6,796 nt of DNA from Fidelibacterota bacterium. GTDB taxonomy: Bacteria; Fidelibacterota; Marinisomatia; Marinisomatales; UBA1611. Numbering within the stretch: position 1 is the first letter of the stretch; every line of letters starts with the position of its first letter. This document shows positions 1-6,792 of the stretch, in pieces. The notes under the pieces are model-generated. The model was not told where the DNA came from. It saw only the letters and a list, made by a program, of their open reading frames with translations, and did no database searches. The stretch covers positions 1-6,796 of the forward strand of contig DTUG01000192.1 in assembly GCA_012964275.1 (NCBI GenBank). The letters are read 5' to 3'. Position numbers and translations under genes: made by a program.

Positions 1-11
1 CATGGTTCTTT
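1..11 (+). other. Visible end of the rplJ leader, no Shine-Dalgarno
   Basis: Only eleven bases precede the rplJ ATG, and they contain no AGGAG-like sequence, unlike the upstream regions of the three later genes. In many bacteria a long L10-binding leader lies here and mediates autoregulation by the L10-L12 complex; any such leader would be outside the window. Bases 1-14 are identical to 3066-3079 inside rpoB, which raises a small doubt about whether this edge is the genuine upstream sequence. Confidence 0.4.
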
Positions 12-527
12 ATGCCAAGCAAAAAAAATATACGATACGCTGAAGAATTGACAGAAAAGCTTTCTAAAGCTAAAGCCGTTTATTTTACGGATTATTTAGG
101 TTTGAATGTTGGAGATTTAACGAAATTGCGCAGTAGTTTTTTTAAGGCGGGAGTTGAATATTGTGTAGCTAAAAATTCTTTACTGAAACTGGCGATTGAA
201 AATAATAAATTTAATGTATCAGATGAGATTTTATGTGGATCTACTGCAATAGCAGTATCTTATGAAGAGCCAATATCACCAGCTAAAGTTATTAATGAAT
301 TTACAAAAGACCATGATTTACCCGCTGTGAAGGGAATCCTTTTTGAAGGTGATTATTTACCAAAAGAAGAGTTCCAGCGCTTGGCCGATTTGCCAAGCCA
401 CGATGAATTATTGGTAATATTTTCGGTGATGTTGCGCAGCCCTCTGCAAAAGCTAGCATCCACGTTGAGTGGACCAATGACAACAATAGTTGGTTTGCTC
501 AATAGTCTTAAAGATGAAAAATCATAA
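12..527 (+). CDS. rplJ: 50S ribosomal protein L10 (uL10)
   Basis: This is the ribosomal stalk base protein: it binds 23S rRNA near L11 and carries L7/L12 dimers that recruit translation GTPases. The 171 codons match the usual L10 length. The N-terminal rRNA-binding domain shows the family pattern: a basic helix with KLSKAKAVYFTDYLGLNV (about residues 17-34), then a helix beginning LTKLRSSFFKAGVEY and the VAKNSLLKLA strand-helix (about 52-62). The middle has the GSTAIAVSYEEP block and VKGILFEGDYLP. After LADLPS (about residue 125) comes the C-terminal helical part, ending in a long helix (LNSLKDEKS) that in the family binds L12 N-terminal domains. The ATG start gives the standard MPSKK-type N-terminus, though no Shine-Dalgarno is visible in the 11 bases upstream. 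It is the first gene of the visible operon and lies 29 bases before rplL. In other bacteria L10 with L12 represses its own operon through a leader that would lie outside this window. Confidence 0.96.
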   Translation: MPSKKNIRYAEELTEKLSKAKAVYFTDYLGLNVGDLTKLRSSFFKAGVEYCVAKNSLLKLAIENNKFNVSDEILCGSTAIAVSYEEPISPAKVINEFTKDHDLPAVKGILFEGDYLPKEEFQRLADLPSHDELLVIFSVMLRSPLQKLASTLSGPMTTIVGLLNSLKDEKS

Positions 528-542
528 ACTAGATTAATAGAC

Positions 543-548
543 AAGGAG
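543..548 (+). promoter_or_regulatory. Ribosome binding site of rplL
   Basis: AAGGAG lies 8 bases upstream of the rplL ATG at 557, near the ideal spacing. It confirms the start and shows that this organism uses Shine-Dalgarno initiation, at least for this highly expressed protein. Confidence 0.8.
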
Positions 549-556
549 TTGTTATA

Positions 557-931
557 ATGGCAGTTACCCGAGATGATGTGCTCACCTATTTGGAGAAAGC
601 CAATATGGTAGAGATTTCAGAATTGATAAATGAAATCGAAGAGAAATTTGGCGTAACAGCCGCTGCACCGGTTGCGGTGGCGGCTGCACCGGCTTCGGGA
701 GGTGCCGCTGAAGAAGCCAAATCTGAATATGATGTTGTGTTAACGTCTGTAGGTCAGCAAAAAATAAATGTGATTAAACTTGTTCGCAACATAACAGATC
801 TTAGCCTTAAAGAAGCTAAGGATTTGGTTGATTCTGCTCCAAAAGCAATAAAAGAAGGCCTTTCTGAAGCTGAAGCGAATGAAGTCAAGGCCCAGTTGGA
901 AGAAGTGGGTGCTGAAGCTGAGTTAAAATAA
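557..931 (+). CDS. rplL: 50S ribosomal protein L7/L12 (bL12)
   Basis: This is the flexible multi-copy stalk protein that contacts EF-Tu, EF-G, IF2 and release factors and stimulates their GTPase activity. The 124 codons are the normal length. Residues 1-33 form the N-terminal dimerisation and L10-binding domain, with ISELINEIEEKFGV as the signature helix. Residues 34-55 are the Ala/Pro/Gly-rich hinge. Residues 56-124 are the globular C-terminal domain, with EYDVVLTS, KINVIKLVRNIT, LSLKEAKDLVDSAPKAIKEG and the closing LEEVGAEAELK, including the conserved Lys-rich face (K69, K74, K85, K88) used for factor contact. The start is supported by AAGGAG at 543-548. It lies between rplJ and rpoB, as in most bacteria. 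The gap to rpoB is only 53 bases, so there is no room for the long attenuator and RNase III region known from E. coli. Nothing is unusual in the protein itself. Confidence 0.97.
   Translation: MAVTRDDVLTYLEKANMVEISELINEIEEKFGVTAAAPVAVAAAPASGGAAEEAKSEYDVVLTSVGQQKINVIKLVRNITDLSLKEAKDLVDSAPKAIKEGLSEAEANEVKAQLEEVGAEAELK
662..692 (+). repeat. Short direct repeat in the L12 hinge
   Basis: GCTGCACCGG occurs at 662-671 and again at 683-692, a 21-base period that keeps the reading frame and encodes the Ala-Pro repeats of the hinge. The stretch is clearly richer in G and C than the surrounding AT-rich genes. This is what an Ala/Pro/Gly-rich linker produces, and the family's hinge varies in length by such in-frame duplications. 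Confidence 0.5.
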
Positions 932-967
932 TTCGCTCTCCGTTTCAATTGTCGTATTTCAAACATA

Positions 968-982
968 AAACCTAGGAGGTTT
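968..982 (+). promoter_or_regulatory. rpoB ribosome binding site within a small inverted repeat
   Basis: AGGAGG at 974-979 is a perfect Shine-Dalgarno placed 5 bases before the TTG start of rpoB at 985. AAACCT (968-973) and AGGTTT (977-982) are complementary and could form a 6-bp stem with a 3-base loop, AGG. Such a fold would pair half of the Shine-Dalgarno. The stem is AT-rich and weak, so it would tune initiation at most. The ribosome binding site is solid; the hairpin's function is inference. Confidence 0.6.
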
Positions 983-984
983 AA

Positions 985-3900
985 TTGGAAACACCTGTAA
1001 TCTCATCAAATAAGCGGAAATCCTTCTCACGGATTTCTACTCTTATCGACGTACCGGACTTACTTTCTATACAAACCCAGGCTTACCAGCAGTTTCTACA
1101 GGAATTTGTCGCGCAAGAGGCACGAAAACCTATTGGACTCGAAGGTGTCTTGAAGCATGTATTTCCGATTGAAGACACACATCGCAATTATATATTAGAA
1201 TACAAAACTTATTACGTAGGTCAACCAAAATATACTTCGGATGAATGCATAGAACGCGGTGTAACCTATTCTGCACCATTGCGTGTTCGTCTTGCTCTGC
1301 ATATCACAGACGAAAATAATCGGAATGAATATGCTCAAAGTATTGAACAGGATGTTTATTTTGGGAATATTCCCTATATGACAGTGAAAGGCACTTTTAT
1401 CATAAATGGTGCCGAGCGTGTTATTGTTTCTCAATTACAAAGATCTCCCGGAGTATTCTTTGATGAATCCATACATCCAAACGGTACAAAACTATACCAG
1501 GCCCGAATCATTCCAGCGCGAGGTTCATGGGTAGACTTTACTACAGATATTAATGATTGTCTATTCGTAATTATCGATCGTCGAAGGAAATTTCCAGTTA
1601 CCATGCTTCTGCGGGCACTGGGTTATTCAACGAATTCAGATATTTGCAAAGTGTTTGGCAGTTTAGTTACTTTGAATCCAGTTAAAGATGAAATAGAACT
1701 ATACGTAGGTGCTACAATCACAGAAGATGTAGTTGATATAAAAACCGGTGAGATATTTTTCGAAGAAGGTACCGTTATTACTCTGGAAATTGCACAAAAA
1801 CTTAAAGAAGCTGGCATCAATGAGGTAAAATTAGTTGACGATAATAAAGACTTTTCTGCGATGTTATTGTTAAATACTATCAATAAAGATCCGACCCGAA
1901 ATACTGAAGATGCTTTAGGTATTGTATACCAGTTACTGCGCACTAGCGAGCCGCCAAACTTGGAAACTGCCCAAAAGTTTATTGAACGCATATTCTTTAG
2001 TCCCAAAAAATACGATTTAGGCCAAGTTGGGCGATACCGGCTTAATCAGCAATTTAATTTGGATATACCTGTGGAGGATACAGTATTAACCATGGATGAT
2101 ATTATCCAGGTAATAAAAGTGCTTATTAATATGCGTAAAGGAGAACGCGGTGTTGACGATATCGATCATTTAGGAAATCGTCGGGTAAAGACCATAGGCG
2201 AGCAATTGACAAATCAATTCAGTATCGCCCTAAGCCGTATGATTCGTACCATTCACGAACGGATGAACTTGCGTGAATCGGAAAGTATTACTCCTCAAGA
2301 CTTAATTAACTCTCGCGTTGTTACAACTGTAATTAATACCTTTTTTGGAACATCACAGCTGTCCCAATTTGGGGATCAAACAAATCCCCTTGCGGAAGTT
2401 ACGCATAAGCGCCGAATATCTGCCCTGGGACCCGGTGGGTTAACCCGGGAGCGAGCCGGGTTCGAAGTCAGGGACGTGCACTACACACATTATGGTCGGT
2501 TGTGTCCAATTGAAACACCAGAAGGTCCTAACATTGGTCTTATTTCATCCCTGGCTATGTATGCTCAGGTTAATGACCATGGTTTTATTGAATCACCTTA
2601 CCGAAAAGTAGTGAAGCAGAATGGAGCACCAATCCTGACGGATAAGATTGAATATATATCTGCCGATGATGAAGATCGTGTACTGGTTGCTCAGGCAAGT
2701 ACTGATACGAATGAAGAAGGAGCATTGATTGAAAAACAAATTCGTGCTCGAGTAAAGGGCGATTTTCCGATCGTAGGACCTGAAAAAGTAGATTATATTG
2801 AAGTTTCACCCAACCAGATCTTAAGTGTAGCTGCAGCCTTAATTCCTTTTTTGGAGCACGATGATGCAAACAGAGCATTAATGGGATCCAATATGCAGCG
2901 TCAGGCTGTCCCACTTATGCATCCAAAAGCTCCAATTGTTGGAACTGGCATTGAGGAAAAAGTAGCTAAGGATTCTTTGTCTTGTGTTGTTTCTCCTGTA
3001 ACCGGGAGAGTAGTATTTGTTGATTCTGAAATCATTCGCATTAAACGAAAAGATGTCCAAGACAGCATGGTTCTTTATGAAGGTGAGTCTATAATTGAAA
3101 TCAAACTCAAGAAATACAACAGGACAAATCAGAATACAGTTCATAACCAGCGTCCGTTGGTAAGTGAGGGCGATAAAGTGAAAGCGGGAGATATTATTGC
3201 AGATGGTGCATCTACGGACCACGGTGAGCTTGCTTTAGGATCAGATATACGGGTCGCTTTTATGCCATGGAGAGGATATAATTTTGAAGATGCTATTGTT
3301 GTAAGCGAAAGATTGGTAAAAGATGATGTTTACAGTTCTGTGCATTGCAATGAAATTGAAGTTGAAGTCCGTGATACTAAACGAGGTCAGGAAGAGTTAA
3401 CACCCGAGATCCCCAATGTAAGTGAAGAGGCTACAAAGGATTTAGATGGAGATGGTATTATTTGCGAGGGCTCCCGAGTTAAGGAAGGTGATATCCTTAT
3501 AGGCAAGGTCACACCAAAAGGTGAGACAGATCCAACACCTGAAGAAAAGCTACTGCGAGCCATATTTGGAGAAAAAGCTGGGGAGGTTAAAGATGCTTCA
3601 AGAAAGGCAGAACCTGGTATCAAAGGTGTTGTAATAAATACAAAGCTATTCGAAAAACAAGCCAAGCGAACTAAGTCTGAAGAGCGTGAACAAATTCTGG
3701 AATTCCAGAAGATTGCAGCGGAAACAAAACAACGTTTAAAATCATCCCGTGATGCGAAACTCCTATCCTTGCTGAAAGATCAGATTTCAAATGGTATCAG
3801 AAGTTTATCATTAGGAAAAACCCTCATAAAAAAATCCACCCGCTTAACAATGAAGCGATTAAAGAGCTTTGATCTGGAACGTTTTTCACAAGAATTACCA

Positions 3901-4761
3901 TGGATTGAAAATAAGCGAGTTTGGAACAAGATTACGCAGATATGGCAATCATTCCGCAAGGAGTGGGTCCGTATCGAGACGCAGCTTGAACGTGATATTT
4001 TCAAACTGCGTGTTGGTGATGAACTGCAGCCTGGTATATTAAGAATGGCTAAAGTCTATGTCGCTCAAAAAAGAAAACTCCAAGTTGGTGATAAAATGGC
4101 GGGCAGGCATGGGAATAAGGGTATTGTTGCTACAATTGTTCCAGAAGAAGATATGCCTTTTATGGAAGATGGAACGATGGTTGATATTGTACTTAACCCC
4201 CTTGGTGTACCATCACGGATGAATTTAGGTCAGCTTTACGAAACAATGCTTGGCTGGGCAGGTCAAGTCACTAATCGACGGTTTAAGACCCCTGTGTTTG
4301 ATGGAGCAAGTCCAGAAGAGGTGAAAAATGAATTAAAGGCTGCAAACCTGCCTGAAACTGGGAAAACAAAATTAATTGACGGAAGAACGGGTGAGTATTT
4401 TGATAGTCCCGTCACAGTAGGCAGCATTTATATGATGAAATTAAGTCATATGGTAGATGATAAGATGCATGCCCGCTCAACAGGTCCTTATTCCTTAATT
4501 ACTCAACAGCCTCTGGGTGGTAAAGCTCAATTTGGTGGCCAACGATTTGGTGAGATGGAAGTTTGGGCACTGCAAGCATATGGCGCTGCACATACGCTCC
4601 ATGAAATATTGACTGTCAAATCCGATGATGTTGAAGGTCGTTCAAAAGTATATAATGCTATCGTGCGTGGTGAACAGATGCCGGAATTCTCTGCGCCGGA
4701 GTCCTTTAATGTTATGATTAAGGAACTCCAAGGATTATGTGTTGATGTGGAACTGGATTAA
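985..4761 (+). CDS. rpoB: DNA-directed RNA polymerase subunit beta
   Basis: This is the second-largest catalytic subunit of RNA polymerase. Its 1258 codons are complete and close to the length usual for FCB-group beta subunits. The N-terminal lobes contain IPYMTVKGTFIINGAERVIVSQL and RSPGVFFDES. The rifampicin pocket runs at residues 455-481, with Q461, D464, H474 and S479 matching E. coli Q513, D516, H526 and S531; G463 replaces the usual Met515. It is followed by RVDVHYTHYGRLCPIETPEG-type sequence (here VRDVHYTHYG). GYNFED at 764-769 gives the acidic pair E768/D769, and K1037 and K1045 in DKMAGRHGNKG match E. coli K1065 and K1073. A basic, helix-rich insert at about 893-1005 occupies the lineage-variable position between the flap and the catalytic lysines. 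The C-terminus has the GGKAQFGGQRFGEMEVWAL clamp-anchor motif. The TTG start is supported by AGGAGG at 974-979; the next in-frame Met lies more than 100 residues into conserved sequence. rpoC follows after 17 bases. Confidence 0.98.
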   Translation: METPVISSNKRKSFSRISTLIDVPDLLSIQTQAYQQFLQEFVAQEARKPIGLEGVLKHVFPIEDTHRNYILEYKTYYVGQPKYTSDECIERGVTYSAPLRVRLALHITDENNRNEYAQSIEQDVYFGNIPYMTVKGTFIINGAERVIVSQLQRSPGVFFDESIHPNGTKLYQARIIPARGSWVDFTTDINDCLFVIIDRRRKFPVTMLLRALGYSTNSDICKVFGSLVTLNPVKDEIELYVGATITEDVVDIKTGEIFFEEGTVITLEIAQKLKEAGINEVKLVDDNKDFSAMLLLNTINKDPTRNTEDALGIVYQLLRTSEPPNLETAQKFIERIFFSPKKYDLGQVGRYRLNQQFNLDIPVEDTVLTMDDIIQVIKVLINMRKGERGVDDIDHLGNRRVKTIGEQLTNQFSIALSRMIRTIHERMNLRESESITPQDLINSRVVTTVINTFFGTSQLSQFGDQTNPLAEVTHKRRISALGPGGLTRERAGFEVRDVHYTHYGRLCPIETPEGPNIGLISSLAMYAQVNDHGFIESPYRKVVKQNGAPILTDKIEYISADDEDRVLVAQASTDTNEEGALIEKQIRARVKGDFPIVGPEKVDYIEVSPNQILSVAAALIPFLEHDDANRALMGSNMQRQAVPLMHPKAPIVGTGIEEKVAKDSLSCVVSPVTGRVVFVDSEIIRIKRKDVQDSMVLYEGESIIEIKLKKYNRTNQNTVHNQRPLVSEGDKVKAGDIIADGASTDHGELALGSDIRVAFMPWRGYNFEDAIVVSERLVKDDVYSSVHCNEIEVEVRDTKRGQEELTPEIPNVSEEATKDLDGDGIICEGSRVKEGDILIGKVTPKGETDPTPEEKLLRAIFGEKAGEVKDASRKAEPGIKGVVINTKLFEKQAKRTKSEEREQILEFQKIAAETKQRLKSSRDAKLLSLLKDQISNGIRSLSLGKTLIKKSTRLTMKRLKSFDLERFSQELPWIENKRVWNKITQIWQSFRKEWVRIETQLERDIFKLRVGDELQPGILRMAKVYVAQKRKLQVGDKMAGRHGNKGIVATIVPEEDMPFMEDGTMVDIVLNPLGVPSRMNLGQLYETMLGWAGQVTNRRFKTPVFDGASPEEVKNELKAANLPETGKTKLIDGRTGEYFDSPVTVGSIYMMKLSHMVDDKMHARSTGPYSLITQQPLGGKAQFGGQRFGEMEVWALQAYGAAHTLHEILTVKSDDVEGRSKVYNAIVRGEQMPEFSAPESFNVMIKELQGLCVDVELD

Positions 4762-4764
4762 CTA

Positions 4765-4772
4765 GAAGGGAG
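4765..4772 (+). promoter_or_regulatory. Ribosome binding site of rpoC
   Basis: GAAGGGAG lies 6 bases upstream of a TTG at 4779 and only 3 bases after the rpoB stop. It decides the TTG start: the next in-frame ATG (codon 27) falls inside the conserved SPEMILARS block, so starting there would lose family sequence. The closeness to the rpoB stop suggests translational coupling. Confidence 0.7.
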
Positions 4773-4778
4773 CTCATT

Positions 4779-6770
4779 TTGACTTACATACAATCAACGA
4801 ATATAGATACTTCTAAAAAATATAAATCAATTACAATAGGACTGGCTTCCCCGGAAATGATTTTGGCACGTTCTTATGGTGAAATATTAAAACCAGAAAC
4901 AATTAATTATCGTTCCTATAAACCTGAGAAAGACGGTCTTTTCTGTGAAAAGATATTTGGTCCGGTTAAAGATTATGAATGTCACTGTGGTAAATATAAG
5001 GGTATCCGGTATCGAGGAATAATCTGCGACCGATGTGGTGTCGAAGTTACCAGGAAAAAGGTTCGGCGAGAACGCATGGGCCATATAACACTAGCTGTAC
5101 CGGTTGTACACATTTGGTATCTACGCTCAATCCCCAGCAAACTCAGTTATCTTGCTGGTAAAAGCACTAAAGAACTAGAGCGAGTTATTTATTATGAAAT
5201 GTACATGGTATTAGAACCAGTACAAAGTGGTTTGGGAAAATTCGACCTGATAGATGAAGAAGAATACCTGGAATTAGAGAAGCAATTTGGTTATATCGCT
5301 GTTACAGAAGAAGAAAGAGATAATGAAGATTATTTTTACGCGGCGATGGGTGGCGAAGCCATTAAGGAAATGCTTGCTAGAATTAATATCATGGATTTAA
5401 AGCGAGAATTAGAGGATATTGTACGAACATCTCGATCCAAACAAAAGAGAGCCGATGCCCTAAAACGTTTAAAAGTAGTTTATTCTTTTGTTCCGGATCC
5501 GACCAAGAAACGATTAAATAAACCGGAATGGATGATTGTATCTATTCTACCCGTGATCCCACCAGAATTAAGACCACTCGTCCCACTGGAAGGTGGTCGT
5601 TTTGCCGCCAGCGACCTGAACGACTTATATCGCCGCATAATCATTCGAAATAATCGCTTGAAGCAACTCATTGAAATAAAAGCACCAGATGTCATCCTGC
5701 GGAACGAGAAACGAATGCTCCAGGAATCTGTGGATGCCTTATTTGATAATAATCGTCGAAAAACAGCGATTCGAAGTGGTTCCCGCCGCCCCTTGAAATC
5801 CTTGTCTGATATGCTCCGCGGTAAAACGGGTCGATTCCGCCAAAATTTATTGGGTAAGCGGGTAGATTACTCAGGTCGTTCTGTTATCGTGGTAGGACCG
5901 CAATTGAGTTTACAAGAGTGTGGTCTGCCCAAGAATATGGCATTAGAGTTATTCAAACCTCACATGATTCAGGCACTTATGGCTCGCGGTTATGCGCAAA
6001 CTCCTCGCAGTGCAAAGTTGATGGTTGACAATAAGGAACCAGTTGTATATAAAGTGCTTGAGTATGTTGTAAAGGACCACCCTGTAATGCTTAATCGTGC
6101 ACCTACTCTTCACCGTCTAGGTATACAGGCATTCCAGCCAATTCTTGTGGATGGGAAAGCCATACAATTACATCCATTAGTATGTTCAGCATTTAATGCT
6201 GATTTTGATGGTGATCAGATGGCCGTACACGTTCCTCTTTCGCTGGAAGCTCAAATGGAAGCCAGGATGCTGATGTTGTCAAGTCATAATATTCTTCACC
6301 CGGCAAATGGACAACCAATTGCAGTGCCATCTCAGGATATGATCCTTGGCTGTTATTACTTAACAAAACCGAAATCTAAAGATATAGGTAACGGAAAACT
6401 ATTTGGCTCAATAGATGAGATATTACTTGCTTATGAAAATAAAGCTGTTGGGCTTCATGCAATTATCAATCTGCGTCACAAAGGTAAATGGATTAAGGAA
6501 ACAACTGCTGGAAGAGCAATTTTTAATTCAATACTACCTGATGAATTAAATTATGTTAACAAATTGGTCAACAAAAAAATATTAACTGACATTGTTAATC
6601 AGTCTTATCTAATTGCCGGTAATTATAAAACAGTTCTTTTTCTGGATCAGTTAAAGGAACTCGGTTTTAATATGGCGACTTACAGTGGTGTATCTATTTC
6701 TATCAGCGATGTTTTGATCCCTACTGAAAAAGGAAAAATTTTAGCTGAAGCCTACGATAAGACTGGTTAA
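4779..6770 (+). CDS. rpoC: RNA polymerase subunit beta-prime, N-terminal half only
   Basis: This is the 5' part of the largest RNA polymerase subunit. The 663 codons compare with about 1400 in a normal FCB beta-prime. Present in order are the SPEMILARSYGEI start, the clamp zinc ribbon (C68, C70, C83, C86), the clamp coiled coil and lid/rudder region, switch 2 and pocket GKTGRFRQNLLGKRVDYSGRS-like sequence from about residue 348, the HPVMLNRAPTLHRLGIQAF block, and NADFDGD at 473-479, whose D475, D477 and D479 bind the catalytic Mg. The funnel region follows to GVSISISDVLIPTEKGKILAEA. The frame then ends in TAA within the first rim helix of the secondary channel. Missing are the rest of the rim, the F-loop, bridge helix, trigger loop, second zinc site, jaw and C-terminal clamp, so this polypeptide cannot be a working beta-prime alone. 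It may be an rpoC1-like half whose partner lies elsewhere, or a gene interrupted by insertion, rearrangement or assembly error. No frameshift signs are seen before residue about 655. Confidence 0.93.
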   Translation: MTYIQSTNIDTSKKYKSITIGLASPEMILARSYGEILKPETINYRSYKPEKDGLFCEKIFGPVKDYECHCGKYKGIRYRGIICDRCGVEVTRKKVRRERMGHITLAVPVVHIWYLRSIPSKLSYLAGKSTKELERVIYYEMYMVLEPVQSGLGKFDLIDEEEYLELEKQFGYIAVTEEERDNEDYFYAAMGGEAIKEMLARINIMDLKRELEDIVRTSRSKQKRADALKRLKVVYSFVPDPTKKRLNKPEWMIVSILPVIPPELRPLVPLEGGRFAASDLNDLYRRIIIRNNRLKQLIEIKAPDVILRNEKRMLQESVDALFDNNRRKTAIRSGSRRPLKSLSDMLRGKTGRFRQNLLGKRVDYSGRSVIVVGPQLSLQECGLPKNMALELFKPHMIQALMARGYAQTPRSAKLMVDNKEPVVYKVLEYVVKDHPVMLNRAPTLHRLGIQAFQPILVDGKAIQLHPLVCSAFNADFDGDQMAVHVPLSLEAQMEARMLMLSSHNILHPANGQPIAVPSQDMILGCYYLTKPKSKDIGNGKLFGSIDEILLAYENKAVGLHAIINLRHKGKWIKETTAGRAIFNSILPDELNYVNKLVNKKILTDIVNQSYLIAGNYKTVLFLDQLKELGFNMATYSGVSISISDVLIPTEKGKILAEAYDKTG

Positions 6771-6792
6771 CAATCTCAGTTAATATTTTTTT
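6767..6792 (+). terminator. Weak terminator-like hairpin with T7 run over the rpoC stop
   Basis: TTAAC (6767-6771, overlapping the stop codon shifted by one base) is complementary to GTTAA (6779-6783), with a 7-base loop; one extra G-U pair is possible. Two bases later a run of seven T (6786-6792) begins. This is the layout of an intrinsic terminator, but the stem is short and nearly all A-T, well below a typical terminator. It may simply be AT-rich sequence. If real, it would mean transcription ends after a half-length rpoC. Confidence 0.25.

Noticed and set aside
1623..2006. Open minus-strand frame of 127 codons within rpoB, and other minus-strand frames across the window
   Set aside because: All lie opposite strongly conserved coding sequence, have no recognisable protein family and no supporting ribosome binding site; they are shadows of the + strand genes.
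3640..4005. Lys/Arg-rich stretch of RpoB as a possible intein or foreign insertion
   Set aside because: It stays in frame, lacks intein splice motifs, and falls at the lineage-variable insert position of beta between the flap and the DKMAGRHGNKG lysines, where other bacteria carry helical sequence of similar length.
4779..6770. rpoC first half as a decayed pseudogene
   Set aside because: Zinc cysteines, switch residues and the NADFDGD triad are all intact with no internal frameshift, so there is no sign of relaxed selection before the stop; interruption or splitting fits better than decay.
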